From NCBI GenBank assembly GCA_016714975.1, contig JADKBR010000028.1:62001-126000 (forward strand): a stretch of 64,000 nt of DNA. The letters run 5' to 3'. Positions 42,038 to 50,980 of this stretch are shown piece after piece (position 1 is the stretch's first letter; every line of letters starts with the position of its first letter). Origin of the DNA: Candidatus Dechloromonas phosphorivorans (GTDB lineage Bacteria > Pseudomonadota > Gammaproteobacteria > Burkholderiales > Rhodocyclaceae). Position numbers and translations under genes: made by a program. The notes beneath the pieces were generated by a model, which was not told the origin of the DNA, made no database searches, and saw only the letters and a list, made by a program, of their open reading frames with translations.

Positions 42038-43122
42038 CGCTGGAAAATGTCTCCTGCCTGATAGTCGACCGCAGCAATCTGCCCGACCAGACTCCATAGG
42101 GCCGTTGGCGCCAGGCCACTACCTGCCCGAGCCGTCGTAAGATCCGAACGCTGGATCTCCGATCCTGCAGCAATCGAGCGAGCCGCCACCACCTGTTGCC
42201 GAGCGGCGCTTCTCGTATCCCACTCGCTCGCTTGCGGGCACTTGTTGCCATCACCCATCGCAACCTGCAAGGTGCGGATATCGCCAACCATCCGCGCCAG
42301 TTCTGCCGGCTCCAGTGACGCCTTGTGGTCCGGACCGGGAAGCGAGCGATCCAGCGTGAAGTGCTTCTCGATCACTCTCGCACCGCACGCTACGGCAGCG
42401 ATTGGGATCAGGATACCCTCCGTGTGATCCGAATAGCCGACCTCTAACTCGAACGCATTGGCCAGCGTTTGCATGCTGCGCAAGTTCACCTCGGTGAATG
42501 GTGTCGGATATTGGGATGTACAGTGGAGCAACTTAACGTGGCCATCCAGTTTGCGCCGGGCAACGGCATCGCTCCAGTTTCGCCAGACCTCGTCCATATG
42601 CCCTGGCTCGTGATCCGAGACAAGGGCATGAGCGATGATCGCCAAACCCTGCTCCACCTCGGACAAGGTCGCCATTCCCGTCGAAAGAATCAGCGGCTTG
42701 CCGGTTCTGGCGAATTGCCAAAGCAGCGGACCATTGGTCAGCTCACCGGAGGGCACCTTGAACACAGGCATACCGAGTTCAACGAGGAAGACAAGGCTGT
42801 CAACATCGAACGCCGTGGATAGGAACTCGATCCCCTTCGCCCGCGCGTGAGCCTGCAGATCGTGATGCCACTGCCGCGAAAGCTCCAGTTTTTTAAGCAT
42901 TTCAAGCTGGCTTTCGCCGGCATCCGTGCTTTGCTTCTGATAAGCTGCCTTGGGTGCCGACTTAGCTGCCAGTTTCTGCGCATCAAAGGTCTGGAACTTG
43001 ACGGCGTCCGCCCCAGAATCTGCTGCGGCATCAACCAACGCAAAGGCCAAATCCCGTCGGCCGTTGTGGTTGACTCCTGCCTCCGCGATGACATAAACGT
43101 GCCCCGAGTCAGAACGCATCAT
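42034..43122 (-). CDS. legI: N,N'-diacetyllegionaminic acid synthase (LegI/NeuB family)
   Basis: 362 residues. TIM barrel with VIAEAGVNHNGRRDLAF, AVKFQTFDAQKLA, KVPSGELTNGPLL, LSTGMATLSEVEQ, LHCTSQYPTPFTEVNL and EKHFTLDRSLPGPDH; C-terminal SAF (antifreeze-like) domain around VAARSIAAGSEIQRSDL. It condenses the 6-carbon sugar with phosphoenolpyruvate. Candidate starts GTG 43125, ATG 43122 and ATG 43119 overlap the legG stop. Confidence 0.93.
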   Translation of the reverse strand: MMRSDSGHVYVIAEAGVNHNGRRDLAFALVDAAADSGADAVKFQTFDAQKLAAKSAPKAAYQKQSTDAGESQLEMLKKLELSRQWHHDLQAHARAKGIEFLSTAFDVDSLVFLVELGMPVFKVPSGELTNGPLLWQFARTGKPLILSTGMATLSEVEQGLAIIAHALVSDHEPGHMDEVWRNWSDAVARRKLDGHVKLLHCTSQYPTPFTEVNLRSMQTLANAFELEVGYSDHTEGILIPIAAVACGARVIEKHFTLDRSLPGPDHKASLEPAELARMVGDIRTLQVAMGDGNKCPQASEWDTRSAARQQVVAARSIAAGSEIQRSDLTTARAGSGLAPTALWSLVGQIAAVDYQAGDIFQR

Positions 43123-44282
43123 CACCTCGCTGGTTGATCGAAGAATTGTTTTTGGGGATTGAGATCGCAGGACGTCAGGGCATCGAGTATCTTCTCCGCA
43201 GCGTCGCCGTTGCCGTAGGGATTATGAACCCCGCGGCACAATGCCGAGAAGTCCGGCGAAACGGCCTTATGAATGCTCGCCACGATGGCTCGTGTTTCGA
43301 CTGGACAATGCAACACCGAACGCGCACACAGGCGTCCCGATTGCCTGGCACCGATATTCACCGTCGGCACGCCAAAGGAAGGCGCCTCGATGATTCCGCT
43401 GGAAGAATTGCCGATGACCGCCGCAGTGTGGGTCATGGCCCCCAGGTAGCGCGCAAACCCCAGCGAGGGCACAGCAAGTGCGCGGCCCCCTGACGCAGCT
43501 GCATACTGCTCCAGCATCGAAATAATCGCCCTGCCCCCGTTATCCGCGTTCGGATAAGTCAGGATCAGTTGATAGCCTGGGAACTCATCCAAGGCGTCGA
43601 GCAAAGCCTTCGCGCTCTTCGCAGGATCTTCGTCGGAAAGCGTCGCGGGGTGATAGGTCACCAGAAAATAAGGGGAACGAAGCGAAAAGCCAAGGCTATC
43701 GCCAAGCGCCGCCAAAGGCATGCGGGGGCTACGCAGCAAGTGATCGAGGCCTAGGGCGCCAACATTGAATACCCGCTCAGGGGACTCCCCCATCTGGATC
43801 ACCCGTTGGCGATAAGGCTCCGCGGCCACAAAATGCAGGCTCGCCATCTTGGTGATGGCATGGCGGATGGCATCGTCGTAAGCTCCCTCGGTAATCTCCC
43901 CACCATGCAGGTGAGCCACCGGGATCCGCATCACCAAGGCAGTCTGGACAATGGCCAAGGCCTCGAAGCGGTCACCGAGAACAACAAGGACATCAGGCTT
44001 CAAACGTTCCAGGGCGTCGGCAAAACCTATTGTGCCCAACCCCATCGATTTCGCCACCCCCACCGGTGTATCAGACGACAGCAACATCTCGACCTTGGCA
44101 TCGATATAAAAGCCATCTGCCTCGACTTCTTTCCATGTCTCGCCAAACTCAGGCGAGAGGTGCATACCGCTGACGATCACCTGCAGCGTAAAATGGTCGC
44201 TCGCCTCAATATCTTTCATCAGCCAGTAGAGCAACCCGTATTCGGCGCGGGTACCCGTAAAAACTGCCACCTTGCGTCTCAT
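43122..44282 (-). CDS. legG: Hydrolysing nucleotide-sugar 2-epimerase (LegG/NeuC family)
   Basis: 386 residues: VAVFTGTRAEYGLLYWLMKDI is the NeuC/LegG start, with GDRFEALAIVQTALVMRIPVAHLHGGE and GNSSSGIIEAPSFGVPTVNIGARQ as conserved nucleotide-sugar motifs. It removes the nucleotide and inverts C2, giving the free sugar for LegI. Overlaps legC (ATGA) and legI. Confidence 0.92.
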   Translation of the reverse strand: MRRKVAVFTGTRAEYGLLYWLMKDIEASDHFTLQVIVSGMHLSPEFGETWKEVEADGFYIDAKVEMLLSSDTPVGVAKSMGLGTIGFADALERLKPDVLVVLGDRFEALAIVQTALVMRIPVAHLHGGEITEGAYDDAIRHAITKMASLHFVAAEPYRQRVIQMGESPERVFNVGALGLDHLLRSPRMPLAALGDSLGFSLRSPYFLVTYHPATLSDEDPAKSAKALLDALDEFPGYQLILTYPNADNGGRAIISMLEQYAAASGGRALAVPSLGFARYLGAMTHTAAVIGNSSSGIIEAPSFGVPTVNIGARQSGRLCARSVLHCPVETRAIVASIHKAVSPDFSALCRGVHNPYGNGDAAEKILDALTSCDLNPQKQFFDQPAR

Positions 44283-45430
44283 GGGGCAACCCCAGAATTA
44301 ACACTGCTCGGCAAGTTGATGACCCGGGCCTCCAACCACTCTGCATTGCTGATATCTCCCCGCCTGCAATCAGCGTACATCGGGAGGCGATTCATCAAGG
44401 CCCAAATCGGACGGGTCATCACACCCTTGTCATTGGTAGCCTTCAGGAAGGCATCACGCTGCTCACGACTTTCGCAGATGACTGCATTCAGCCAGTAATT
44501 GGATCGGCAACCGGCCGGTTCGCAAACAAACTGTACCGAAGTATTCGCGAAGTGCCCGGCATAGCGGGATGCCAGTTCGCGCTTGGCCAGAATGAATGTT
44601 TCGAGTTGCTCCAGTTGCGCACAACCCAGCGCCGCGTTCAGGTTTGGCAGACGGTAGTTGAAACCGACCTCATCGTGGAAGAATTCGAACGGATGCGGCC
44701 GCTTGGCGGTCGTGGTGAGATGCTTGGCGCGCTGGCCAAGCGCCTGGTCGGTCAGGATCATCCCGCCGCCACCCGTTGTCATGATCTTGTTGCCATTGAA
44801 GCTCAAGGTACCCAAGGCGCCGAAAGTTCCTGTGTGCCGCCCCTTGTAGAAACTGCCGAGGGATTCCGCTGCATCTTCAACAAGAGTGATGCTCCAGCGC
44901 TTGCAGACGGACACCAGCAGGTCGAGTTCGACCGGATGCCCAAAGGTGTGCATGGGCACGCAGGCGCGGAGCACTCGCTTATCCGCCTTCGCCCTGCACA
45001 CGCCATCGGGATCGACATGCGCATTGTCTGTCAGCCAGGCCTCAAGCGACTTTGGCGAGAGCCCCAGAGTGTGCCGATCGACGTCGACGAAGACGGGTTC
45101 GGCGTTGCAGTAACTGATGGCATTGCAGGTGGCAACGAAGGTGAGTGACTGCGTTATCACCAAGTCGCCCGGCTTGACCCCCGCCAGCAGCAAGGCTATG
45201 TGCAGGGCCGCCGTTCCATTGACTACGGCAACGGCCTTGCCGCAAGCTGTGTAGGCGGCCATGTCGCTCTCGAAACGATCGACGTAGGCGCCAACGCTTG
45301 AGACAAACGTCGATTCGATGGTGTCGACAACGTAGTCGCGCTCACGCCCCTTGAACACCGGCGCATGCAAGGGGATGAAATCATTGGTACGATACTGCTC
45401 GCGGACGAATCGAATCAGGGCTTCGAACAT
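44279..45430 (-). CDS. legC: LegC-type 4-aminotransferase
   Basis: 383 residues from the ATG giving MFEALIRFVREQYRT. PLP-dependent DegT/DnrJ/EryC1 enzyme: IPLHAPVFKGRERDYVVDTIESTFVSSVG at the N-terminus is typical of LegC; VEDAAESLGS (PLP Asp) and LSFNGNKIMTTGGGG (PLP Lys) are intact. It aminates C4 of the 4-keto-6-deoxy sugar made by LegB. Seven bases after legB. Confidence 0.93.
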   Translation of the reverse strand: MFEALIRFVREQYRTNDFIPLHAPVFKGRERDYVVDTIESTFVSSVGAYVDRFESDMAAYTACGKAVAVVNGTAALHIALLLAGVKPGDLVITQSLTFVATCNAISYCNAEPVFVDVDRHTLGLSPKSLEAWLTDNAHVDPDGVCRAKADKRVLRACVPMHTFGHPVELDLLVSVCKRWSITLVEDAAESLGSFYKGRHTGTFGALGTLSFNGNKIMTTGGGGMILTDQALGQRAKHLTTTAKRPHPFEFFHDEVGFNYRLPNLNAALGCAQLEQLETFILAKRELASRYAGHFANTSVQFVCEPAGCRSNYWLNAVICESREQRDAFLKATNDKGVMTRPIWALMNRLPMYADCRRGDISNAEWLEARVINLPSSVNSGVAP

Positions 45431-45437
45431 TCTGGGC

Positions 45438-46415
45438 TCAGACGTTGTAGATGTCGGCCTTGTACTTGGCAAGGTTTTCCGGGCGTGTGAACCAGTCGAC
45501 CGTGGCAGCGAGGCCCTCGCGAATGCTGTATTCAGGTTCGAACCCGGTCAGATCATGGATTCGCGTATTGTCGCACCAAAGCCGGAACACTTCCGACTTG
45601 CCGGGCCGAAGACGCTGCTCTTCCGTCAGAAACTCGACGTCACTGGCCATCAACTCGCGGATGATGTTGAGGGTATCGCCCACTGAAATCTCGAAGTTCG
45701 AACCGATATTGACGGTTTCACCAATTGCCTTATCGGCCCGTGCAAGCGCAAGAAAACCGCGACAGGTGTCGGCAACGTAATTGAAATCCCGGGTCGGGCT
45801 GACATCGCCAAGCTTGATCTGCTTCTTGCCGCTGGCGATTTGCGTGATGATTGTCGGGATCACGGCACGAGCCGATTGGCGCGGCCCATAGGTATTGAAA
45901 GGGCGGGCAACGGTTACCGGCAGCTCGAAGGCATTGTAGAAGCTCATCGCAATGGCATCGGAACCGATCTTCGATGCGCTGTAGGGCGATTGGGGTTGAA
46001 GGGGGTGTTTTTCATCAATGGGCACATATTGCGCTGTGCCATACACTTCGCTGGTCGAGGTGTGGATAACCCGCGTCACGCCGTTCTCCAGAGCCGCCTG
46101 GCATACATTGAGCGTGCCCTTGATGTTTGTATCGACGTAACTGTCCGGTGCGACGTAGGAGTATGGAATGGCGATCAATGCAGCCAAGTGGAAGACAGTG
46201 TCCACCCCCTTGGTGATGTGCTTGCAGTAGTGTGGATCGCGAATATCTCCGTTCAACACCTCGATGTCATTTCTGCAATCCACATCCTCAAGCCAACCCC
46301 AGTAGTTGAAGGAGTTGTACTGCGAGAGCGCCTTGACCGTATAGCCTTCACGGACAAGCAGTTCGGTGAGATGGGAGCCAATGAAGCCGTCGGCGCCGGT
46401 TACAAGCACATTCAT
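45438..46415 (-). CDS. legB: LegB-type NAD-dependent 4,6-dehydratase
   Basis: 325 residues from the ATG giving MNVLVTGADGFIGSHLTELLV, preceded by GAAGGA. Extended SDR: TSTSEVYGTAQYVPID and SPYSASKIGSDAIAMSFY supply the active-site Thr/Ser, Tyr and Lys; FNTYGPRQSARAVIPTI is the substrate loop. LegB acts on the GDP- or UDP-linked GlcNAc at the head of the legionaminic acid pathway. Overlaps the upstream acyltransferase stop (ATGA). Confidence 0.93.
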   Translation of the reverse strand: MNVLVTGADGFIGSHLTELLVREGYTVKALSQYNSFNYWGWLEDVDCRNDIEVLNGDIRDPHYCKHITKGVDTVFHLAALIAIPYSYVAPDSYVDTNIKGTLNVCQAALENGVTRVIHTSTSEVYGTAQYVPIDEKHPLQPQSPYSASKIGSDAIAMSFYNAFELPVTVARPFNTYGPRQSARAVIPTIITQIASGKKQIKLGDVSPTRDFNYVADTCRGFLALARADKAIGETVNIGSNFEISVGDTLNIIRELMASDVEFLTEEQRLRPGKSEVFRLWCDNTRIHDLTGFEPEYSIREGLAATVDWFTRPENLAKYKADIYNV

Positions 46416-46912
46416 ATCAATTCCTTCTTCTTTATCAGTTTTGCGGGAACTCCGCCCCATATTTCAAAGGGCGGCACATTCCGCGTTACTACTGAATTTG
46501 CCCCGACAATCGCATTTTCCCCGATCGTAACACCCGGACCAATGAACACATTTGCCCCAATCCAGGAATAGTTGCCGATTACAACATCTCCTCTCTTTTC
46601 TGGAATACTCGGACGTGAGTAATCGTAGTCAGGAACGTTCGACTGTGTGTAGATACGCACATTGTGTGATATCGAACACGCGGTCCCGATGGAAATCGAG
46701 AAGCCACGGACCGCTTGCATCGTTGACAACTCCCCGATGTAACTTGATTCCTTAATAGAAATCGAACCCTCTCCGTAGAAAAGTATCATTCTGCCGTTGA
46801 ATCTAAATGATCGATCAATGGAATATTTTTTTCTAAATTCTGCATACTTGATCTGCCAATACAGATGCGATATACGATCAAGGACCTTTACCAGTAATCT
46901 AGACAACCTCAT
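46412..46912 (-). CDS. Hexapeptide-repeat acyltransferase
   Basis: 166 residues. The second half is a left-handed beta-helix (GDVVIGNYSWIGANVFIGPGVTIGENAIVGANSVVTR) ending in the acetyltransferase loop WGGVPAKLI. The N-terminal part is basic and amphipathic. Resembles maltose/galactoside O-acetyltransferases that decorate polysaccharides. Lies between wzx and legB with 4-base overlaps on both sides; acceptor unknown. AT-rich. Confidence 0.87.
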   Translation of the reverse strand: MRLSRLLVKVLDRISHLYWQIKYAEFRKKYSIDRSFRFNGRMILFYGEGSISIKESSYIGELSTMQAVRGFSISIGTACSISHNVRIYTQSNVPDYDYSRPSIPEKRGDVVIGNYSWIGANVFIGPGVTIGENAIVGANSVVTRNVPPFEIWGGVPAKLIKKKELI

Positions 46913-48231
46913 CGGTGCGCCAATCTATTAGCTACAGAATGATAGGCAAGCCGTAAATCGAACCACGGCATTGGATATATTCGATTGGACACAAATAACG
47001 CCAAAGATAGCATCGCCAGTTGGCCAGCAGCAAAGCCCACTGCAACACCAAAGACGCCAAAATATTTTGCCAACAATAACATTATCACAATCATTCCGCC
47101 CCCGGAAACAACCGTTACGACAGAAATAAATTTTGTATTCGATGTGAAAAAGAAAAATCCCGCTATGGCGTAATACATTCCCGTAAACCCATATCCAATA
47201 ACAACAATAGGCACTAGATCTTTAGTTTTCGAGAATTGCAGACCAAGAAAATATGGAATTATCAACACAAACCCAAAGGCTATCGAAACAGACGCTAGGG
47301 CGAAAAATACAAAAACGATATAGGTCACCCCAACAATAAAGGATTTGCCTTCTCGGTCATCTTTCTTGAGTTCGCCATACAACCATGGTCCATAGACCTT
47401 CACAAATGCATCAGCTAGCAAGCCGACAACCGCCCCCAGTTGCATTGCCACCGCATAATAGCCAGCTTCGGCAGCCCCGAAGAATGCATTCGTTACAACC
47501 TGCCCGCTACCAGCAAGAGCCAACCCTCCGAGCACATGGGGGATCAATGGCAAGCCAAACCCGAGCGCATCGCTTGCCCTGGACTTCCAGTTGGACGGCG
47601 GCTTCAACAGTTCATCGCGCTGCAGCCGATAGATCGCAAGGAGACCAAAAATCGTCACAGCAACTCCTTGACCAATCAGTCGCCCCTGCCAAGCCATCCC
47701 GACGAGCAGAATGAGCACAAGGGATAGAGCAGCATTCACCAAACTTTGGCCAATCTGAAATCTGCCATACCGTAACGCGGCGCCTGAGGCCTGCCACAAA
47801 GCAAGCCTGACATTTCCGAGAAACTGGAAGCCGGAGAGAACCACTGCGACCAGAAGCCAATCGACCGGCACGCCTGTCGCATCGACCAGCAAGTCACCCA
47901 CCATAAATACCGCCAGAAAGACAATTGTGGTGCTTGCCAACAATATTCCGACGCATGCACCGACGTATTCGGCCAATTCACGCTTGTCGAGCTGAAAATA
48001 CCGTACCGAAACCGCACCGTGCACAGACAAACCGGTAAATGCTCCGAAGACACTCAGAACAATCGCAAACATCGCGATGGTGCCGTAATCAGCAGGACTC
48101 AATACGCGCGTCAGCACCGGCATCAACAAGAAAGGAATGCCCGCATTGAGTATGTTCGCGCCAAGATAAATTCCGGCATTACCAGCGAGTTTGGCGGGCA
48201 ATCTCATCGTAGAAGAGAAAACCAACAACAC
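46909..48231 (-). CDS. wzx: Polysaccharide repeat-unit flippase (Wzx family)
   Basis: 440 residues with about 12-14 membrane helices (first around AGNAGIYLGANILNAGIPFLLMPV). GIPFLLMPVLTRVLSPADYGTIAMF is the N-terminal motif of the RfbX/Wzx family. It moves the undecaprenyl-linked repeat unit across the inner membrane for Wzy. AT-rich compared with the core genome. Confidence 0.9.
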   Translation of the reverse strand: MLLVFSSTMRLPAKLAGNAGIYLGANILNAGIPFLLMPVLTRVLSPADYGTIAMFAIVLSVFGAFTGLSVHGAVSVRYFQLDKRELAEYVGACVGILLASTTIVFLAVFMVGDLLVDATGVPVDWLLVAVVLSGFQFLGNVRLALWQASGAALRYGRFQIGQSLVNAALSLVLILLVGMAWQGRLIGQGVAVTIFGLLAIYRLQRDELLKPPSNWKSRASDALGFGLPLIPHVLGGLALAGSGQVVTNAFFGAAEAGYYAVAMQLGAVVGLLADAFVKVYGPWLYGELKKDDREGKSFIVGVTYIVFVFFALASVSIAFGFVLIIPYFLGLQFSKTKDLVPIVVIGYGFTGMYYAIAGFFFFTSNTKFISVVTVVSGGGMIVIMLLLAKYFGVFGVAVGFAAGQLAMLSLALFVSNRIYPMPWFDLRLAYHSVANRLAHR

Positions 48232-48297
48232 CTTTGCCCACCCACACCTAGTGGGGATCCAGAAATGTGCATCGAAATTAACACTGCGACGGGAATA

Positions 48298-49407
48298 CTA
48301 TGAAACACACGTTCCAAAGAAACTGCGAACCGCATCTGCAACGACGCCAGCCTCCTGAAGCGAAAGATGTTCGCCGATCGGCAGACTCAACAACAGCGAA
48401 TCGGATCGATTGACAAAGAGCGACTCGCACCCTTGGCCTAGATATTCGTATGCAGCAAGCTTAGGCAGCGCAATCGGATAATGAATTCCTGTTTCAATTC
48501 CTTTTTGAGCGAGGTATTCCTTGAGGGCGTTCCGCTGTTCCGTTCGAACAACAAACAGATGGTAGGCTTGCTTTGCCCAAGGCTGCCGAACAGGAAGCAG
48601 GAGGCCTTGAATCCCCTTCAATGCATCAAGATAATAATCTGCAATCTGGATACGCGTTTCCGTCCATGAGTCGAGATGCGGGAGCTTTGCACTGAGTATT
48701 GCCGCCTGAATGCCGTCCAGCCGTGAGTTACGTCCCTCGAATTCATGGTCGTACTTTGCAACCCGCCCGTGATTGGCGATCTTCCTTGCCTTCAGCGCAA
48801 GGGCTTCGTTATTCGTAGTAATCGCCCCGGCGTCGCCGTATGCGCCCAGGTTCTTCCCTGGATAGAAGCTGAAGGTCGCAATATCCCCTAACGAGCCAAC
48901 ACGACGGCCTCGGCACTCAGCCAGATGCGCCTGCGCACAGTCCTCAATAATCTTGAGGCCTTTTTCTTTAGCAAGATCGACTAGAGAGTCCATATCGCAA
49001 GGGTGACCGTACAAATGCACCGCGATGATTGCCGATGTTTTATCTGAAAGCTTCGCTCGCACGTCGTCAGCAGTCAGGACATACGAATCCTCATCGACAT
49101 CGGCAAACACCACCTTATGCCCTGAACGGGTAACAGCCTCCGAACTCGCAATAAAACTATTCCCCGGAACAATGATTTCTGAGCCCCGTGGCAAACCAAG
49201 AGCTTCTATGGCAATCTCAATGGCATCGGTGCCATTTCCAACCCCAACGCAATGATTTGCGCCGATCAAGGCAGCAAATTGATTTTCGAACGTCTGTGCA
49301 TAAGACCCGCCGACAAATGCGGTCTCCCTGATGACCGAAGCGATGGCTAAGTCAATATCGGCCTTGATCGACTGATACTGAGCATGAAGATCAAGGAATT
49401 TGATCAC
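48298..49407 (-). CDS. DegT/DnrJ/EryC1 aminotransferase (WbpE-like)
   Basis: 369 residues from the GTG with an AGGAG site, overlapping the acyltransferase stop (GTGA). VGVGNGTDAIEIAIEAL, IEDCAQAHLAECRGRRVGSLG (PLP Asp) and SFYPGKNLGAYGDAGAI (PLP Lys) are complete. Close to WbpE/FdtB-type enzymes that aminate C3 of a keto sugar. With the WbpB-like oxidoreductase and the WbpD-like acyltransferase it forms the core of a 2,3-diacetamido sugar pathway. Confidence 0.88.
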   Translation of the reverse strand: MIKFLDLHAQYQSIKADIDLAIASVIRETAFVGGSYAQTFENQFAALIGANHCVGVGNGTDAIEIAIEALGLPRGSEIIVPGNSFIASSEAVTRSGHKVVFADVDEDSYVLTADDVRAKLSDKTSAIIAVHLYGHPCDMDSLVDLAKEKGLKIIEDCAQAHLAECRGRRVGSLGDIATFSFYPGKNLGAYGDAGAITTNNEALALKARKIANHGRVAKYDHEFEGRNSRLDGIQAAILSAKLPHLDSWTETRIQIADYYLDALKGIQGLLLPVRQPWAKQAYHLFVVRTEQRNALKEYLAQKGIETGIHYPIALPKLAAYEYLGQGCESLFVNRSDSLLLSLPIGEHLSLQEAGVVADAVRSFFGTCVS

Positions 49408-49874
49408 TTGGCTACTCCTGATATTTTTCGAGCGGGATTTCCAACGTAAACCCCGGGCTCCGTAATGTCTTTGGTCACGACCGCACCAGCACCGACCACA
49501 ACATCTTCGCAGATCGAAACTGGAAGAATGGTGGCGTTGCTTCCTATGGACACTCGATTGCCAACCTTCGTCTCGCTCCAAAGGAGTTTATTGCCCTTTG
49601 CAGGCCCGCCACGGGAAAAACGATCGTTGATAAACATGACGCCATGCCCAATAAAACACTCTTCTCCAATGGAAACCAATTCGCACACAAAACTGTGTGA
49701 CTGTATGCGTGTCGCACGGCCAATCGTTACATCCTTTTGAATCTCGACAAATGGACCGATAAACACTTCGTCGCCAATTGAACAACCAAAGATGTTCGCC
49801 GGTTGAACAACGGTAACACCCCTGCCAAATTGGACATCAACGATACCAACCTGCTTAAGATTCGGCGAATGCAC
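49404..49874 (-). CDS. Hexapeptide N-acyltransferase (WbpD-like)
   Basis: 156 residues with a GTG start directly after the WbpB-like stop. Beta-helix repeats (FGCSIGDEVFIGPFVEIQKDVTIG, VSIGSNATILPVSICEDVVVGAGAVVTKDI) ending in VGNPARKISG. The GHGVMFINDRFSRGG loop is as in WbpD/WlbB/FdtC, which acetylate a 3-amino sugar. Somewhat shorter than WbpD because the N-terminus is compact. Confidence 0.87.
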   Translation of the reverse strand: MHSPNLKQVGIVDVQFGRGVTVVQPANIFGCSIGDEVFIGPFVEIQKDVTIGRATRIQSHSFVCELVSIGEECFIGHGVMFINDRFSRGGPAKGNKLLWSETKVGNRVSIGSNATILPVSICEDVVVGAGAVVTKDITEPGVYVGNPARKISGVAK

Positions 49875-50936
49875 TTAGACACCACCGAGTTTGCAATGGC
49901 GCGGCGTGAACCTGAGGGGCACTTCCTTGCCGGTCTCGATGGATTCGTAAATTGCGTTAATCAACTCGAGGCTCTTCCGCCCTTCCAGACCATCGACGAG
50001 ATGTCTTTTATCGTTCTGAATGCAATCAACGACATGTTCGTAATAGGCTTGGTGACCAAATCCATAAACGCTAGGTGGGTTGACCGAGAATTTCTCCAGA
50101 ACATCGTCATCACCGGGAGATGGATTGACGAAATTCCACGTTTTCATCTTGTTGACCGCAAAACCGGCAATCTCAACCGATCCGCCTTCACCGAGAATCG
50201 AGATGGAACCTTCAAGATCCTTCGGGCGTACGGCCGTCGTAGCCTCAATTAGACCCAAGGCGCCATTCCTGAAACGCAGAACTACCACGGCAGTATCTTC
50301 AGCCTCGATTTTGGCCAGCGCAGTGCGGCTCATCGCAAAGACGCTGTCGACTTCGCCCATCATCCATTCCAGAAGATCCACGTGATGACTTGCCTGGTTA
50401 GTCAACACGCCGCCGTCGAACGCCCAAGTCCCGCGCCAAGGGTCCTGATCATAATAGGACTGCGGGCGACACCAGCGCACCCGGACCGTGCCCATAACCA
50501 ATTTGCCAAAACGCCCAGCCTCCAGAGCTTCCCGCAATTTGACGACTGGCACGTTAAAGCGGTTCTGCTTCACGACAAAAAGCTTGCATCCGGCCAGATC
50601 ACAAGCCTCGATCATGCGATCCGCATCATCCAGAGTCAGCGCCATCGGCTTTTCAACGACGACGTGTTTGCCGTATTTGGCGAGGTCGATAACATCCCGA
50701 GCGTGGTTGCCGCTTTCCGTAAGTACAACCACAACATCTACCGGAACGGATTGCATCATCTGATGCATATCAGCGAAATAGGGGACAGAAAACTGATTTC
50801 CGACCTTCCTTGCCTTCTCTTCGACGATATCGCAGACAGACATCAATGAAGCACCATCGATCTCCTTGAACCCCAAGAGTTCCGAATGCCTTTTCGCGAT
50901 ACGGCCACAACCAACCAGTGCAAACTTTAAAGTCAT
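49875..50936 (-). CDS. Gfo/Idh/MocA-family oxidoreductase (WbpB/WlbA-like)
   Basis: 353 residues from the ATG giving MTLKFALVGCGRIAKRHSELL. Rossmann domain, then the family motif VVVEKPMALTLDDAD with catalytic Lys, and the GGVLTNQASHHVDLLEWMMGEV segment. WbpB/WlbA oxidise C3 of UDP-GlcNAc-uronic acid for the following aminotransferase. Genes for the matching aminotransferase and acyltransferase follow without gaps. A UDP-GlcNAc 6-dehydrogenase (WbpA) is not recognisable in the window. Confidence 0.87.
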   Translation of the reverse strand: MTLKFALVGCGRIAKRHSELLGFKEIDGASLMSVCDIVEEKARKVGNQFSVPYFADMHQMMQSVPVDVVVVLTESGNHARDVIDLAKYGKHVVVEKPMALTLDDADRMIEACDLAGCKLFVVKQNRFNVPVVKLREALEAGRFGKLVMGTVRVRWCRPQSYYDQDPWRGTWAFDGGVLTNQASHHVDLLEWMMGEVDSVFAMSRTALAKIEAEDTAVVVLRFRNGALGLIEATTAVRPKDLEGSISILGEGGSVEIAGFAVNKMKTWNFVNPSPGDDDVLEKFSVNPPSVYGFGHQAYYEHVVDCIQNDKRHLVDGLEGRKSLELINAIYESIETGKEVPLRFTPRHCKLGGV

Positions 50937-50980
50937 TGAGTGATCTCCTAACAAGCTTTGGCAGAAATAGGGGAAACGCC

